Shown here piece after piece: positions 6,199-14,904 of a stretch of DNA of 21,024 nt. The position numbers and the translations under genes were made by a program. Within the stretch, counting starts at the first letter, position 1. The number at the start of each line of letters is the position of its first letter. This stretch comes from Psychromarinibacter halotolerans (GTDB taxonomy: Bacteria > Pseudomonadota > Alphaproteobacteria > Rhodobacterales > Rhodobacteraceae): positions 1 through 21,024 of the forward strand of contig NZ_JARGYD010000021.1 of assembly GCF_029168315.1 (NCBI RefSeq), given 5' to 3'. The notes below the pieces were generated by a model. It was not told the origin of the DNA and made no database searches. It was given only the letters and a program-made list of their open reading frames with translations.

Positions 6199-7695
6199 AT
6201 GGAGAAGAGTTGGATCATCGGGGCCCTTGTCGTGGCGCTGGGCATCGGCGGCGTGGCCTATTTCCAGATTCAGGACGACGACCCAATCATGGTCGCGGAC
6301 ACGTCCGGCGAGGCCACCACCACTCCCGAGGCAGAAGACACGCCCGAGGCCACTGAAGAGATGGCCGAGGCCGAGGAACCGGCTGCGACGGAAGAGCCTG
6401 CGGCGACCGAGGAGATGGCCGAGGCCGACGAACCGGCTGCGGCGGAAGAGCCCGCCGCGACCGAGGAAACGGCAGAGGCCGACGAACCGGCTGCGACGGA
6501 AGAGCCTGCCACGACCGAGGAAACGGCCGAGGCCGAGGAACCGGCTGCGACGGAAGAACCTGAGGCGACTGAGGAAACGGCAGAGGCCGAGGAACCGGCT
6601 GCTACGGAAGAGCCCGCCGCGCCCGAGGAAACGGCGGAAGCCGAGGAACCGGCTGCGGCGGAAGAGCCTGCGGCAACCGAGGAGACGGCGGAAGCTGAGG
6701 AACCGGCGGCGACGGAAGAGCCTGCGGCGACCGAAGAAACGGCCGAGGCGGACGAACCGGCCGCGACGGAAGAGCCTGCGGCGACCGAGGAAACGGCGGA
6801 AGCCGAGGAACCGGCTGCGGCGGAAGAACCTGCGGCGACCGAGGAGACGGCGGAAGCCGAGGAACCGGCTGCGGCGGAAGAGCCTGCGGCGACCGAGGAA
6901 GCGGCGGAAGCCGAGGAGCCGGCCGCTTCGGAAGAGCCTTCGACGACCGAGGAGATGGCCGAGGCCGAGGAACCGGCTGCTACGGAAGAGCCTGCGGCGA
7001 CCGAGGAGATGGCCGAGGCCGAGGAACCGGCTGCGGCGGAAGAGCCTGCGGCGACCGAGGAGACGGCGGAAGCCGAGGAACCTGCTGCGATGGAAGAGCC
7101 TGCAGCGACCGAGGAGACGGCAGAGGCCGAGGAACCGGCTGCGGCGGAAGAACCGGCAGCGACCGAAGAGACCGCCGAGGCCGATGCTGCGGCGTCGGAA
7201 GAGGACCCGATCGGGAATGCCGCGTCCGAGGTTGTCATGTCCGAGGCTGCAGAGCTGCGGGAGCAGGCGGACGAGCTGATGACCAGCGCCGAGGAAATGC
7301 GTGCGGATGCCGATGCGATGGAAGAGGCCGCCGCCGCCCTGTCCGACACTGCGGACGCGATGGAAGAGACCGCTCGGGAAATGGCGTCTGGCGACGACGC
7401 ATCCTCTGACGAAGCGACTGGCGAGCCGTCGGCTTCGGAAGAACCTGCCGCCGACACAACCGAAACAGACACCACCGAAGCCGAGGCCACCGAAGCCGAG
7501 ACTGGCGGGTCGGGCCCCGCCGCGGCCTTCACCGTGGACGGCTTCGACCGGGACGAGGTGCTGTCGACGATCCAAAGCTCGGACCTCGACGCCGAGCAGA
7601 AAGAGACGCTGACCTCGGCCATCAACGACGCGGGCGACGACGAAGAGGCGCTTGCCGACGCGTTGGAGCAGGCGCGCGAGGCGCTCGACATGTAA
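6199..7695 (+). CDS. Membrane-anchored acidic repeat protein of unknown function
   Basis: A 498-residue protein I cannot assign to a named family. Residues 5-23 (WIIGALVVALGIGGVAYF) are one membrane helix, acting as signal anchor or signal peptide. Residues 59-328 are fifteen 18-residue repeats of the type EEPAATEEPAATEETAEA, made almost only of Glu, Ala, Pro and Thr with occasional Asp, Met and Ser, so strongly negative. Next comes a predicted coiled coil (SEAAELREQADELMTSAEE onward to about residue 395), then a second acidic Ser/Thr-rich linker, and a 55-residue C-terminal helical segment starting AAAFTVDGFDRDEVLSTI and ending EQAREALDM. The layout suggests an anchor, an extended stalk and a small distal domain in the periplasm (inference). 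The start has GGGGAG 8 bases upstream. A strong terminator follows. It is divergent from infC and looks monocistronic. Confidence 0.8.
   Translation: MEKSWIIGALVVALGIGGVAYFQIQDDDPIMVADTSGEATTTPEAEDTPEATEEMAEAEEPAATEEPAATEEMAEADEPAAAEEPAATEETAEADEPAATEEPATTEETAEAEEPAATEEPEATEETAEAEEPAATEEPAAPEETAEAEEPAAAEEPAATEETAEAEEPAATEEPAATEETAEADEPAATEEPAATEETAEAEEPAAAEEPAATEETAEAEEPAAAEEPAATEEAAEAEEPAASEEPSTTEEMAEAEEPAATEEPAATEEMAEAEEPAAAEEPAATEETAEAEEPAAMEEPAATEETAEAEEPAAAEEPAATEETAEADAAASEEDPIGNAASEVVMSEAAELREQADELMTSAEEMRADADAMEEAAAALSDTADAMEETAREMASGDDASSDEATGEPSASEEPAADTTETDTTEAEATEAETGGSGPAAAFTVDGFDRDEVLSTIQSSDLDAEQKETLTSAINDAGDDEEALADALEQAREALDM
6373..7182 (+). repeat. Fifteen tandem 54-bp repeats inside the acidic protein gene
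   Basis: The 54-bp unit encodes three related hexads (EEPAAT, EEPAAT, EETAEA). All fifteen copies are full length with no indels. Copies differ mainly at Thr/Ala/Met/Ser positions. Because 54 is divisible by three, copy-number change would keep the frame; it also explains why long spurious open frames run through the region on both strands. Confidence 0.95.
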
Positions 7696-7724
7696 GGTGT
7701 CGGATTGCTGCGCGATTTGACCCG

Positions 7725-7755
7725 CGCCCGGGGCCTGACGGCTCCGGGCGTTTTT
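7725..7755 (+). terminator. Rho-independent terminator of the acidic repeat gene
   Basis: CGCCCGGGG (7725-7733) pairs with CTCCGGGCG (7742-7750), 9 bp with one G-T pair and an 8-base loop, followed by TTTTT. It lies 29 bases after the stop. Confidence 0.9.
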
Positions 7756-7794
7756 CGTTGCCGCACGCCCCGGGCAGGCTGGGACAGGGGCCGC

Positions 7795-8322
7795 TCAGCC
7801 AGCAGCGCGTGCGATGATCAGCCCCTCGTTCGCGGCAAGATAACTGGGTCGCGGCGGGTGACGGTCCGTGTCGGTGTGACGCTGCAGCCAGTGATGCGCC
7901 TGCAACTGCTTCAACGACTGTGACAGCGCCCGGTCGGTGACCGGCGCAAGCTGCGCCCGGATCTCTCCGAAGAAGCGGGGCCGCTGGCAGGCCGCAAGGA
8001 CGGGGACGGTCCACGCCCGGCGCAGCAGCGGCGCATCCTCGTCCCGCGCGCCTGCCTTGACGATGCGCCCGGCAATGGCGGCGATCCGCACGCCTTCAGG
8101 GGTCAGACGGAACTCGGGGCGCAGCGGGTGGCCGTGGCCGGGGTTCCGTTCCAGCAGGTTCAGGTCGAATAGGTGCGACAGGCTTTGCGCAAAGGCGGTC
8201 CGGCCCGCCCCGGTGGCGGCCAGCAGCGGCGCCTGACGCCCCGGCGTGCCCGCATCCAGACTGGCAAGGATGTTCAGGGTCCAGGCGCGCGCGGTCAGCT
8301 TGACAAGAATCTCAATGTCCAC
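7795..8322 (-). CDS. Tandem-duplicated HxlR-type winged-helix regulator
   Basis: A 175-residue DNA-binding protein with two HxlR-like winged-helix units in one chain. The first spans residues 8-90 and the second about 98-175. The signature RAWT(L/V)xxLA occurs at 12-20 and again at 102-110, exactly 90 residues apart, and the recognition-helix segments (AQSLSHL near 45, LSQSLKQL near 133) are offset by 88 residues. HxlR proteins are usually about 110-150 residues with one unit and act as dimers. The GTG at 8322 is the only start that gives the full first domain; no Shine-Dalgarno precedes it. It is divergent from a VOC protein gene, with a 13-bp palindrome 4 bases before its start, so autoregulation and control of the VOC gene are likely (inference). 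Confidence 0.75.
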   Translation of the reverse strand: MDIEILVKLTARAWTLNILASLDAGTPGRQAPLLAATGAGRTAFAQSLSHLFDLNLLERNPGHGHPLRPEFRLTPEGVRIAAIAGRIVKAGARDEDAPLLRRAWTVPVLAACQRPRFFGEIRAQLAPVTDRALSQSLKQLQAHHWLQRHTDTDRHPPRPSYLAANEGLIIARAAG

Positions 8323-8326
8323 AAAG

Positions 8327-8339
8327 TATAGTTACTATA
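8327..8339. promoter_or_regulatory. Palindromic operator candidate between HxlR-type regulator and VOC gene
   Basis: TATAGT-T-ACTATA is a perfect 13-bp palindrome in the 40-bp divergent intergenic region, a stretch much richer in A and T than its surroundings. It contains -10-like hexamers on both strands (TATAGT; TATACT just overlapping), so binding there would block both promoters. HxlR-family operators are commonly short A+T-rich inverted repeats of this style. Confidence 0.6.
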
Positions 8340-8362
8340 TTTTTAATCCGAAGGGAATCCCT

Positions 8363-8740
8363 ATGCCTGCCGTCACCCTAGAGAATACGATTACGCTGGC
8401 GATGTCCGTGAAGGACCGCCACGCCAGTGCGACGTGGTACGCGGATATGCTGGGGTTCGACCTGCTGTACCATGCCGACGACGCGGGCTGGAGCGAGCTT
8501 CAGACGAAGACCGAGGGCGTCACCCTTGGACTGGGCGAGCAGGCGGCCCCGGCGCCGGGCAACATGGTGCCGGTGTTCGGTGTGGCCGACATCGACACGG
8601 CCCGCGCCGCGCTGGAGGCCGAGGGCGTGCGGTTCGACGGACCCACCGAGGTGATCGAGGGGATGGTCAGCACCGCGACGTTCTACGACCCGGACGACAA
8701 CGCCCTGATGCTTGCGCAGGATCTGACCGGCGACGCCTGA
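8363..8740 (+). CDS. VOC-superfamily (glyoxalase/dioxygenase-fold) protein
   Basis: A 125-residue protein with two beta-alpha-beta-beta-beta modules of the vicinal oxygen chelate fold: residues about 5-60 (TITLAMSVKDRHASATWYADMLGFDLLY) and 68-120 (VPVFGVADIDTARAALEAEGV to ATFYDPDDNALMLAQ). The fold covers glyoxalases, extradiol dioxygenases and antibiotic-binding proteins. The usual metal ligands are not obvious: no His in the first strand, and the Glu expected in NxLEL-type endings is Met in NALML. It may therefore bind ligand without metal. The ATG at 8363 has AAGGGAA 5 bases upstream; a longer frame reading through the intergenic palindrome is rejected. Its divergent HxlR-type neighbour suggests induction by a reactive or toxic small molecule. 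Substrate unknown. Confidence 0.82.
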   Translation: MPAVTLENTITLAMSVKDRHASATWYADMLGFDLLYHADDAGWSELQTKTEGVTLGLGEQAAPAPGNMVPVFGVADIDTARAALEAEGVRFDGPTEVIEGMVSTATFYDPDDNALMLAQDLTGDA

Positions 8741-8766
8741 ACTTCGGGCCAGAACGGCTTGGCATG

Positions 8767-8804
8767 AAAAAGAAAAACCTGCCCGGCTGTGTCGCGGGGC
8801 AGGT
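8767..8804 (-). terminator. Rho-independent terminator of the cys-fpr operon
   Basis: On the minus strand ACCTGCCC pairs with GGGCAGGT (8 bp, 12-base loop), followed directly by TTTTCTTTTT. It lies 40 bases after the fpr stop and ends the long minus-strand operon. Confidence 0.9.
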
Positions 8805-8843
8805 CCTGTTCTTCACATCCGGGGCCGTGGCGCCGGGGCGGGG

Positions 8844-9713
8844 TCAGCCGACGAAGGCTTTCTCGACCACGTATTCGGCGGGCTCGGAATTCGCGCCTTC
8901 TTTCAGGCCGAAGCCTTCAAGGATTTCCTTCAGGTCGGTGTTCAGCCCCATCGAGCCGCAGACCATCGCACGGTCGGTTTCCGCCGACATGCCTTCGATG
9001 CCGAGATCGCGGAAGATCTCGCCCGACCGAAGCAGGTCGGTGACCCGGCCCATCTTCGGGCTCTCTTCGCGGGTGGTGGTGGGGTAGTACACCAGCTTGT
9101 CGGCGAAGTTCTCTCCGATCACCTCGGCCAGCATTTCGTCGGCGCGGACGCTGTCCACCAGCTCGCGGCCATAGGTCAGCTCGGCCACCTCGCGGCAGGT
9201 GTGGGTCAGGATGATCTGGTCGTAGCGTTCATAGGTCTCAGGCTCGCGGATCAGCGAGGCGAACGGCGCGATCCCGGTGCCGGTGGCGAAGAACCACAGG
9301 CGCTTGCCGGGCAGCAGCGCGTCGTGCACCAGCGTGCCCACGGGCTTGGGCCGCAGGATGATCTCGTCACCCTCTTTGAGGTGCTGCAGTTTCGACGTCA
9401 GCGGGCCGTCCTGCACCTTGATCGAGTAGAATTCCAGTTCCTCGTCCCACGCCGGCGAGGCGATGGAATAGGCGCGCAGAAGCGGCTTCTGCTTGCCGGT
9501 CTCGGGGTGCGGGTCGCCCATCAGGCCGATCATCACGAATTCGCCCGAGCGGAAACGCAGGCTGGCAGGGCGGGTGCAGCGGAACCGGAACAGCCGGTCG
9601 GTATAGTGCTGCACCTCTGTCACGGTCTGGGCGTCCGGCAGGGCGGGAACTTTTTGGGCGGCGGCGTCGGTCACTGGTTTTTGCTCGGTCATATCGGTCT
9701 CGTTCAGGGCCAT
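8844..9713 (-). CDS. fpr: Ferredoxin/flavodoxin--NADP(+) reductase
   Basis: A 289-residue FAD enzyme that exchanges electrons between NADPH and ferredoxin or flavodoxin. The FAD-binding motif RAYSIAS is at residues 80-86, the NADP-binding GTGIAPF at 145-151 and MVCGSMGLN near residue 250. The C-terminus EYVVEKAFVG is the extended tail of the Rhodobacter capsulatus-type bacterial reductase, whose aromatic residue is known to sit near the flavin. Two starts are possible: ATG at 9713 with no clear Shine-Dalgarno, or ATG at 9692 (MTEQKPV), closer to family length. Only 51 bp separate it from the DUF934 stop, with no terminator between, so it is probably the last gene of the cys operon and may supply electrons for sulfite reduction. 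Confidence 0.93.
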   Translation of the reverse strand: MALNETDMTEQKPVTDAAAQKVPALPDAQTVTEVQHYTDRLFRFRCTRPASLRFRSGEFVMIGLMGDPHPETGKQKPLLRAYSIASPAWDEELEFYSIKVQDGPLTSKLQHLKEGDEIILRPKPVGTLVHDALLPGKRLWFFATGTGIAPFASLIREPETYERYDQIILTHTCREVAELTYGRELVDSVRADEMLAEVIGENFADKLVYYPTTTREESPKMGRVTDLLRSGEIFRDLGIEGMSAETDRAMVCGSMGLNTDLKEILEGFGLKEGANSEPAEYVVEKAFVG

Positions 9714-9764
9714 AGGGCCATGTGAAGTCTTAATCCCTGATGCAGGTCGGATGGAAGGCGTTAA

Positions 9765-10166
9765 TCAGGCGCGCAGGCGCGACTGATAGTCATGGGCCTT
9801 CCAGTCGGCGCGGCGCAGCCACTGGTCCTCGGGCTGGCGGGTGGCAAGGTCGAGGTCGATCTCGACCTCGTCGAAGCCCACCCGGCGCGCCATCGCGTAC
9901 TGGTCGGCGATGACGTGGCCCTTGGCCCGCAGGCGGCCGGTGTAGCCCATCAGGCGCAGGCGGCGCGCGATGGTAAAGCCGCGGCCATCGGCGAAGCTGG
10001 GGAAGTCGACGGCCACCAGCTTCAGCTGGTCCAGCCGGTCGCGCAGCACCTCGGGGTCGGCGTCCGACGGCAGAAGCACGGCAGCGGCGCCGGTGTCCTC
10101 GGGGGCGGCCAGTTCGCCGTTCCAGTCATCGGCGGCAAAGCCGCCATCGGTCACGATAACGCTCAT
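9765..10166 (-). CDS. DUF934 protein, possible internal translation product of the cysH frame
   Basis: A 133-residue DUF934 protein, a small family almost always beside cysH/cysI in alpha- and betaproteobacteria and presumed to help sulfite formation or reduction; its biochemistry is not known to me. Visible core: VAVDFPSFADGRGFTIARRLR followed by GYTGRLRAKGHVIADQYAMARRVGFDEVEI. It is in the same frame as cysH, with no stop between, but has its own ATG at 10166 and a strong AGAGGAG 6 bases upstream. That combination suggests it was a separate gene and may still be translated alone as well as in the fusion. Listed separately so that both readings are recorded. Confidence 0.7.
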   Translation of the reverse strand: MSVIVTDGGFAADDWNGELAAPEDTGAAAVLLPSDADPEVLRDRLDQLKLVAVDFPSFADGRGFTIARRLRLMGYTGRLRAKGHVIADQYAMARRVGFDEVEIDLDLATRQPEDQWLRRADWKAHDYQSRLRA

Positions 10167-10932
10167 TGTCGTCTCCTCTTGCGGCGTCGCGTCGCCTTCG
10201 GTCCCCTCGGCCACCCGGCGCACGGGTTTGCCGTCGATGAAATGGATGCCGCATTCCACCTTGTCCTTGCCGCGCCAGCGGCCGGCGCGTTCGTCCTCGC
10301 CGTCGGCGACCTTGCTGGTGCAGGGCTTGCAGCCGATCGAAGGATAGCCCTGCGACACCAGCGGGTGCCGGGGCAGGCGGTTGTTGATCATGTAGTCGCG
10401 GACGTCATCCTTGGCCCAGTGCGCCAGCGGGTTGACCTTGATGCGGATGTCGCCCTCGTTCTCGAAGAACTCCAGCGCCGCGCGCTGGCCGCCCTGAAAC
10501 CGCTTGCGGCCGGTGATCCACGCGTCGAACGGCGCCAGCGCATTGGCCAGCGTCTGCGTCTTGCGCAGGTCGCAGCAGGCGTCCGGATCGCTGAGATGCA
10601 GCGCGCCGAAGCGGTCAAGCTTCTTGACCTGCTCGGGATCGGGGTGGATCGAGCGTACGTCGGTCAGGCCCAGTTTCTCGGACACGTCCAGCTGGTACTG
10701 AAGCGTTTCCTCGAACAGCATCTGGGTGTCGATGAACAGCACCGGGGTGGTGCGGTCCATCACCGAGATCATGTGCAACAGCACCACCGACTCGGCGCCG
10801 AAGGACGACACCAAGGCGATGTTGCCGACCTGCGCGTCGGAAAGGGCGCGTTCCAGCACCGCGGTCGCGCCGTGGTGCTTGTAGCGTTCGTTTAGATCCC
10901 TGACGCGGTCGGCGACCGGCGCAGAGGCTGGA

Positions 10933-10943
<11 letters not shown>
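9765..10943 (-). CDS. cysH: CysH (APS/PAPS reductase) fused in frame to DUF934
   Basis: Residues 1-250 are a phosphoadenylyl/adenylyl-sulfate reductase, which reduces activated sulfate to sulfite. SSFGAES (46-52) is the nucleotide loop. Cys123-Cys124 and Cys205/Cys208 (CKPC) are the four [4Fe-4S] ligands, marking the APS-reducing assimilatory type. KVECGIH carries the catalytic Cys231. Residues 260-392 are a complete DUF934 protein. No stop codon separates them: the frame runs KPVRRVAEGTEGDATPQEETT into MSVIVTDGG. The GTG at 10943 is chosen because GAGGAG lies 7 bases upstream and the CysH domain begins there; it overlaps the cysI stop by 11 bases. Either a real two-domain fusion or a cysH that has lost its stop. 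A separate DUF934 product from an internal start is also possible. Confidence 0.9.
10173..10179 (-). promoter_or_regulatory. Internal ribosome-binding site for DUF934
   Basis: AGAGGAG on the minus strand, 6 bases before the in-frame ATG at 10166, inside the continuous cysH frame. It is the best evidence that DUF934 can be made on its own. Confidence 0.6.
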
Positions 10944-12603
<1,660 letters not shown>

Positions 12604-12606
12604 GGC

Positions 12607-12906
12607 TTAACCTTCTGCCTGTTTGCCGTGGGCGTAGTTGGACGGACCGCGGGTGCGGAACGCTTCGCGGAAATGGACCGGCTCGGGGCCGTTCTCGCCT
12701 GCGACGGCGTCGGCAAGGTAGGCGCCGACGATCTCGTTCGCGCGGGCGCTGGCGTCGACCAGACGGATCTGCGCGTGCGCCTCGTCCTCGATCAGTTCGG
12801 CCTGCGCGTGGTCGCGGGTCCAAGTGTCATCGGCAGTGAGATACACGACATCGCCCTCTAGCAGGGCGTTGGCGGTGACGACCTTCGGGGTGAATTTGCG
12901 GCTCAT
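12607..12906 (-). CDS. DUF2849 protein
   Basis: A 99-residue protein of the DUF2849 family, typically found between cysG and cysI in Rhodobacterales and Rhizobiales. It begins MSRKFTPKVVTANALLEGDVVYLT and ends GPSNYAHGKQAEG. No catalytic motif or membrane segment is visible; it looks like a small soluble beta-rich protein. The ATG overlaps the cysG stop by 4 bases, and cysI starts 3 bases after its stop, so it is tightly coupled to both. A role in siroheme delivery or reductase assembly would fit the position, but that is only inference. Confidence 0.9.
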   Translation of the reverse strand: MSRKFTPKVVTANALLEGDVVYLTADDTWTRDHAQAELIEDEAHAQIRLVDASARANEIVGAYLADAVAGENGPEPVHFREAFRTRGPSNYAHGKQAEG

Positions 12907-14300
12907 AGGGCCATCTCCTGTTCGAATGCGGCGGCCTCGGCGCGCGCACGGCGCGGCGCGATGCCATAGAAAGTAAGGACGGGGCCGTCCAGCGGCGTGT
13001 CGGACAGCGCGTCGGCCATATCGCCCAGCGTCGCCTCGACCACGCGCTGATCGGGGCGCGAGGCATTCTCGACGAAGCTGACCGGCGTGGCGGGGTCGGC
13101 GCCGTGCATCATCAGGCGGCCCTGCACGAAACGCGCGGCGCGCTTTCCCATGTAGACGGCGGCGACTTCACCCGGGCGGGCAAGGGCGCGCCAGTCCTGC
13201 TCGGCGAAGCCCTTCATGTCGTGGCCGGTCATGAACCGCACGGACGAATTACGCTCGCGCTTGGTCAGGCTTTGGCCCAGTCCGGCGATGGCGGCAGAGG
13301 CGGCGGTGATGCCGGGCACGATGCGCCATGCGACGCCAGCGGCCTCGACGGCTTCGATTTCCTCGTCCAGCCGCCCGAACACGGTGGGATCGCCGGATTT
13401 CAGGCGCACGACATGGGCGCCCTGCGAGGCGTGTTCGATGATCGCGGCGTTGATGTCGTCCTGCGCGGCAGAGGGGCCGAAGCCCGTCTTGCCGACATCC
13501 ACCAACAGCGCCTCGCGGCGGGCGAGTTCGAGGATCTCGGGCGCGACCAGCCGGTCGTGGATCACCACGTCGGCCTTATCCAGCGCAACGCGGGCTTTCA
13601 GCGTCAGCAGTTCCGGGTCGCCCGGACCGGCGCCGACGAAATCGACGTGGCCGTCCTGCGCGCTGCGCGACAGGTGGCGGTCCAGCAGATCCTCCAGCGC
13701 GGCGTTCGCGCCGTCCTCGCCCTCGGCCTCATAGGCGCGGGGGCCGGCGTCGAAGTAATAGTCGGCCCAGAAGTCGCGGCGCGCGCGGCCCATCGGCAGA
13801 CGCTCGGCGGCGGGGCGGAACAGCTTGCCGATCTTCGCAAGCAGGCCCAGCACCGGCGGCAGCCGTTCTTCAAGATCGCGCTTGATGGCGCGGGCCAGCA
13901 CCGGGGCGGCGCCTTCGGTGCCGATCGCAACCGTCACCGGGTCGCGGTCGACGATGGCGGGCGTGATGAACTGGCTGTCTTCAAGGTTGTCGACGATGTT
14001 GACCAGCGCCCCTTCGGCATCGGCGATGGCGGCGGTGCGCGCGTCTTCGTCGGCGTCCTCGTCGGCGGCATAGAACAGCGCGGCGCCGGTCACGTCGCCC
14101 GGCTGAAGGGCGCGCTCGGCCAGCGCGATGCGGCCGTCGGCAGCCAGCGTGCGCAGATCGTCGCAGGGCTCGGCGGCGAACACGCGCAGGGTGGCTTCGG
14201 TCTTCATCAGAAGCCGCAGCTTGGCCAGCGCAGCCTCGCCCCCGCCCGAAAGGACGACGGTGCGGCCGCGAAGGTTGAGGAAGATCGGGAAATGCTGCAT
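12903..14300 (-). CDS. cysG: Siroheme synthase (multifunctional CysG)
   Basis: A 465-residue enzyme making siroheme from uroporphyrinogen III. The N-terminal half is the precorrin-2 dehydrogenase/ferrochelatase (FPIFLNLRGRTVVLSGGGEAALAKLRLL, then LVNIVDNLEDSQFITPAIVDR). The C-terminal half is the SAM-dependent uroporphyrinogen-III methyltransferase (VGAGPGDPELLTLKA near residue 225, VVRLKSGDPTVFGR near 300, PGITAASAA near 330). Length is like E. coli CysG (457). The segment equivalent to the enteric VSSGG reads AIGTEG, so its serines are missing. ATG at 14300 is preferred, with GAGTGG 9 bases upstream; a GTG at 14306 would add two residues. First gene of the operon, divergent from the Lrp-type regulator. 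Confidence 0.95.
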   Translation of the reverse strand: MQHFPIFLNLRGRTVVLSGGGEAALAKLRLLMKTEATLRVFAAEPCDDLRTLAADGRIALAERALQPGDVTGAALFYAADEDADEDARTAAIADAEGALVNIVDNLEDSQFITPAIVDRDPVTVAIGTEGAAPVLARAIKRDLEERLPPVLGLLAKIGKLFRPAAERLPMGRARRDFWADYYFDAGPRAYEAEGEDGANAALEDLLDRHLSRSAQDGHVDFVGAGPGDPELLTLKARVALDKADVVIHDRLVAPEILELARREALLVDVGKTGFGPSAAQDDINAAIIEHASQGAHVVRLKSGDPTVFGRLDEEIEAVEAAGVAWRIVPGITAASAAIAGLGQSLTKRERNSSVRFMTGHDMKGFAEQDWRALARPGEVAAVYMGKRAARFVQGRLMMHGADPATPVSFVENASRPDQRVVEATLGDMADALSDTPLDGPVLTFYGIAPRRARAEAAAFEQEMAL

Positions 14301-14333
14301 CTGCACGGTCCACTCGTTGACTTGCCCTCAATA

Positions 14334-14348
14334 TAGGAAATTTTCCCT
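14334..14348. promoter_or_regulatory. Lrp-like box between cysG and the Lrp/AsnC gene
   Basis: An A+T-rich element with a perfect GGAAA-T-TTTCC palindrome (14336-14346). The 15-base stretch matches the general Lrp consensus YAGHAWATTWTDCTR at 11 positions. It lies in the 112-bp divergent intergenic region and could serve both genes. The binding specificity of this particular regulator is unknown. Confidence 0.4.
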
Positions 14349-14412
14349 TGGCGGCGCCATTGGTCGGTGCGAATAAGGACACCTGTTCCGGGTTGCGGAG
14401 GGATTGGAACGC

Positions 14413-14901
14413 ATGTCGCAGCAAGATGAGAAAACGAAGATGCCCGTTCGTCTGGACGCGCTGGATCGGAAAATCCTTTCCGCCTTGCAGGAAGACGCCA
14501 GTCAGTCGCTGGACGATATCGCCAAGGAAGTCGGGTCGTCCAAGACGCCGGTCTGGAACCGCATCCGCAAGATGCGCGAGGCGGGCGTGATCGGGCGGCA
14601 GACCGCGATTCTGGACCCCGAGGCGCTGGGGCTGGGCACCTGTTTCTTCGTGCTGATCCGCACCAGCGAGCACGAGTCAGAGTGGCAGGACAAATTCCTC
14701 GGCGTCTTGCGCGCCCGGCCCGAGGTGCTAGAGGCGCACCGGCTGGCGGGCGAGATCGACTATATCCTGAAGGTCCGCGTGGCGAACGCGCGGGCCTATG
14801 ACGATTTCTATCAGGCGCTGATTTCCGAGGTCCGGATCTACAACGTGACCGCCCTGCTTTCGATGCAAGAGATCAAGTCGACCACGATCCTTCCAGTATA
14901 A
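14413..14901 (+). CDS. Lrp/AsnC-family transcriptional regulator
   Basis: A 162-residue regulator of the feast/famine family. Residues 13-60 form the winged helix-turn-helix (LDALDRKILSALQEDASQSLDDIAKEVGSSKTPVWNRIRKMREAGVI), and about 72-155 the RAM ligand-binding and oligomerisation domain (EVLEAHRLAGEIDYILKVRV). The ATG at 14413 is chosen because GGAGG lies 11 bases upstream; the TTG at 14404 is too close to that site. Placement divergent from cysG, with an Lrp-like box in between, suggests control of the sulfate-reduction operon, perhaps sensing cysteine or another amino acid (inference). Its stop is only 3 bp from the stop of the convergent gene. Confidence 0.93.
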   Translation: MSQQDEKTKMPVRLDALDRKILSALQEDASQSLDDIAKEVGSSKTPVWNRIRKMREAGVIGRQTAILDPEALGLGTCFFVLIRTSEHESEWQDKFLGVLRARPEVLEAHRLAGEIDYILKVRVANARAYDDFYQALISEVRIYNVTALLSMQEIKSTTILPV

Positions 14902-14904
14902 ACC

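Noticed and set aside
6373..7182. CRISPR-like or tandem DNA array
   Set aside because: Repeats are contiguous with no unique spacers and are coding; the protein-level periodicity explains them.
6270..7766. 498-residue minus-strand open frame (Ser/Ala/Gly/Val repeats), and two further long frames rich in Arg or Leu/Phe across the same region
   Set aside because: All are by-products of a 54-bp repeat, whose length is divisible by three and which lacks stops in several frames. The plus-strand frame alone has a good ribosome-binding site, a membrane anchor, non-repeat end domains and a terminator.
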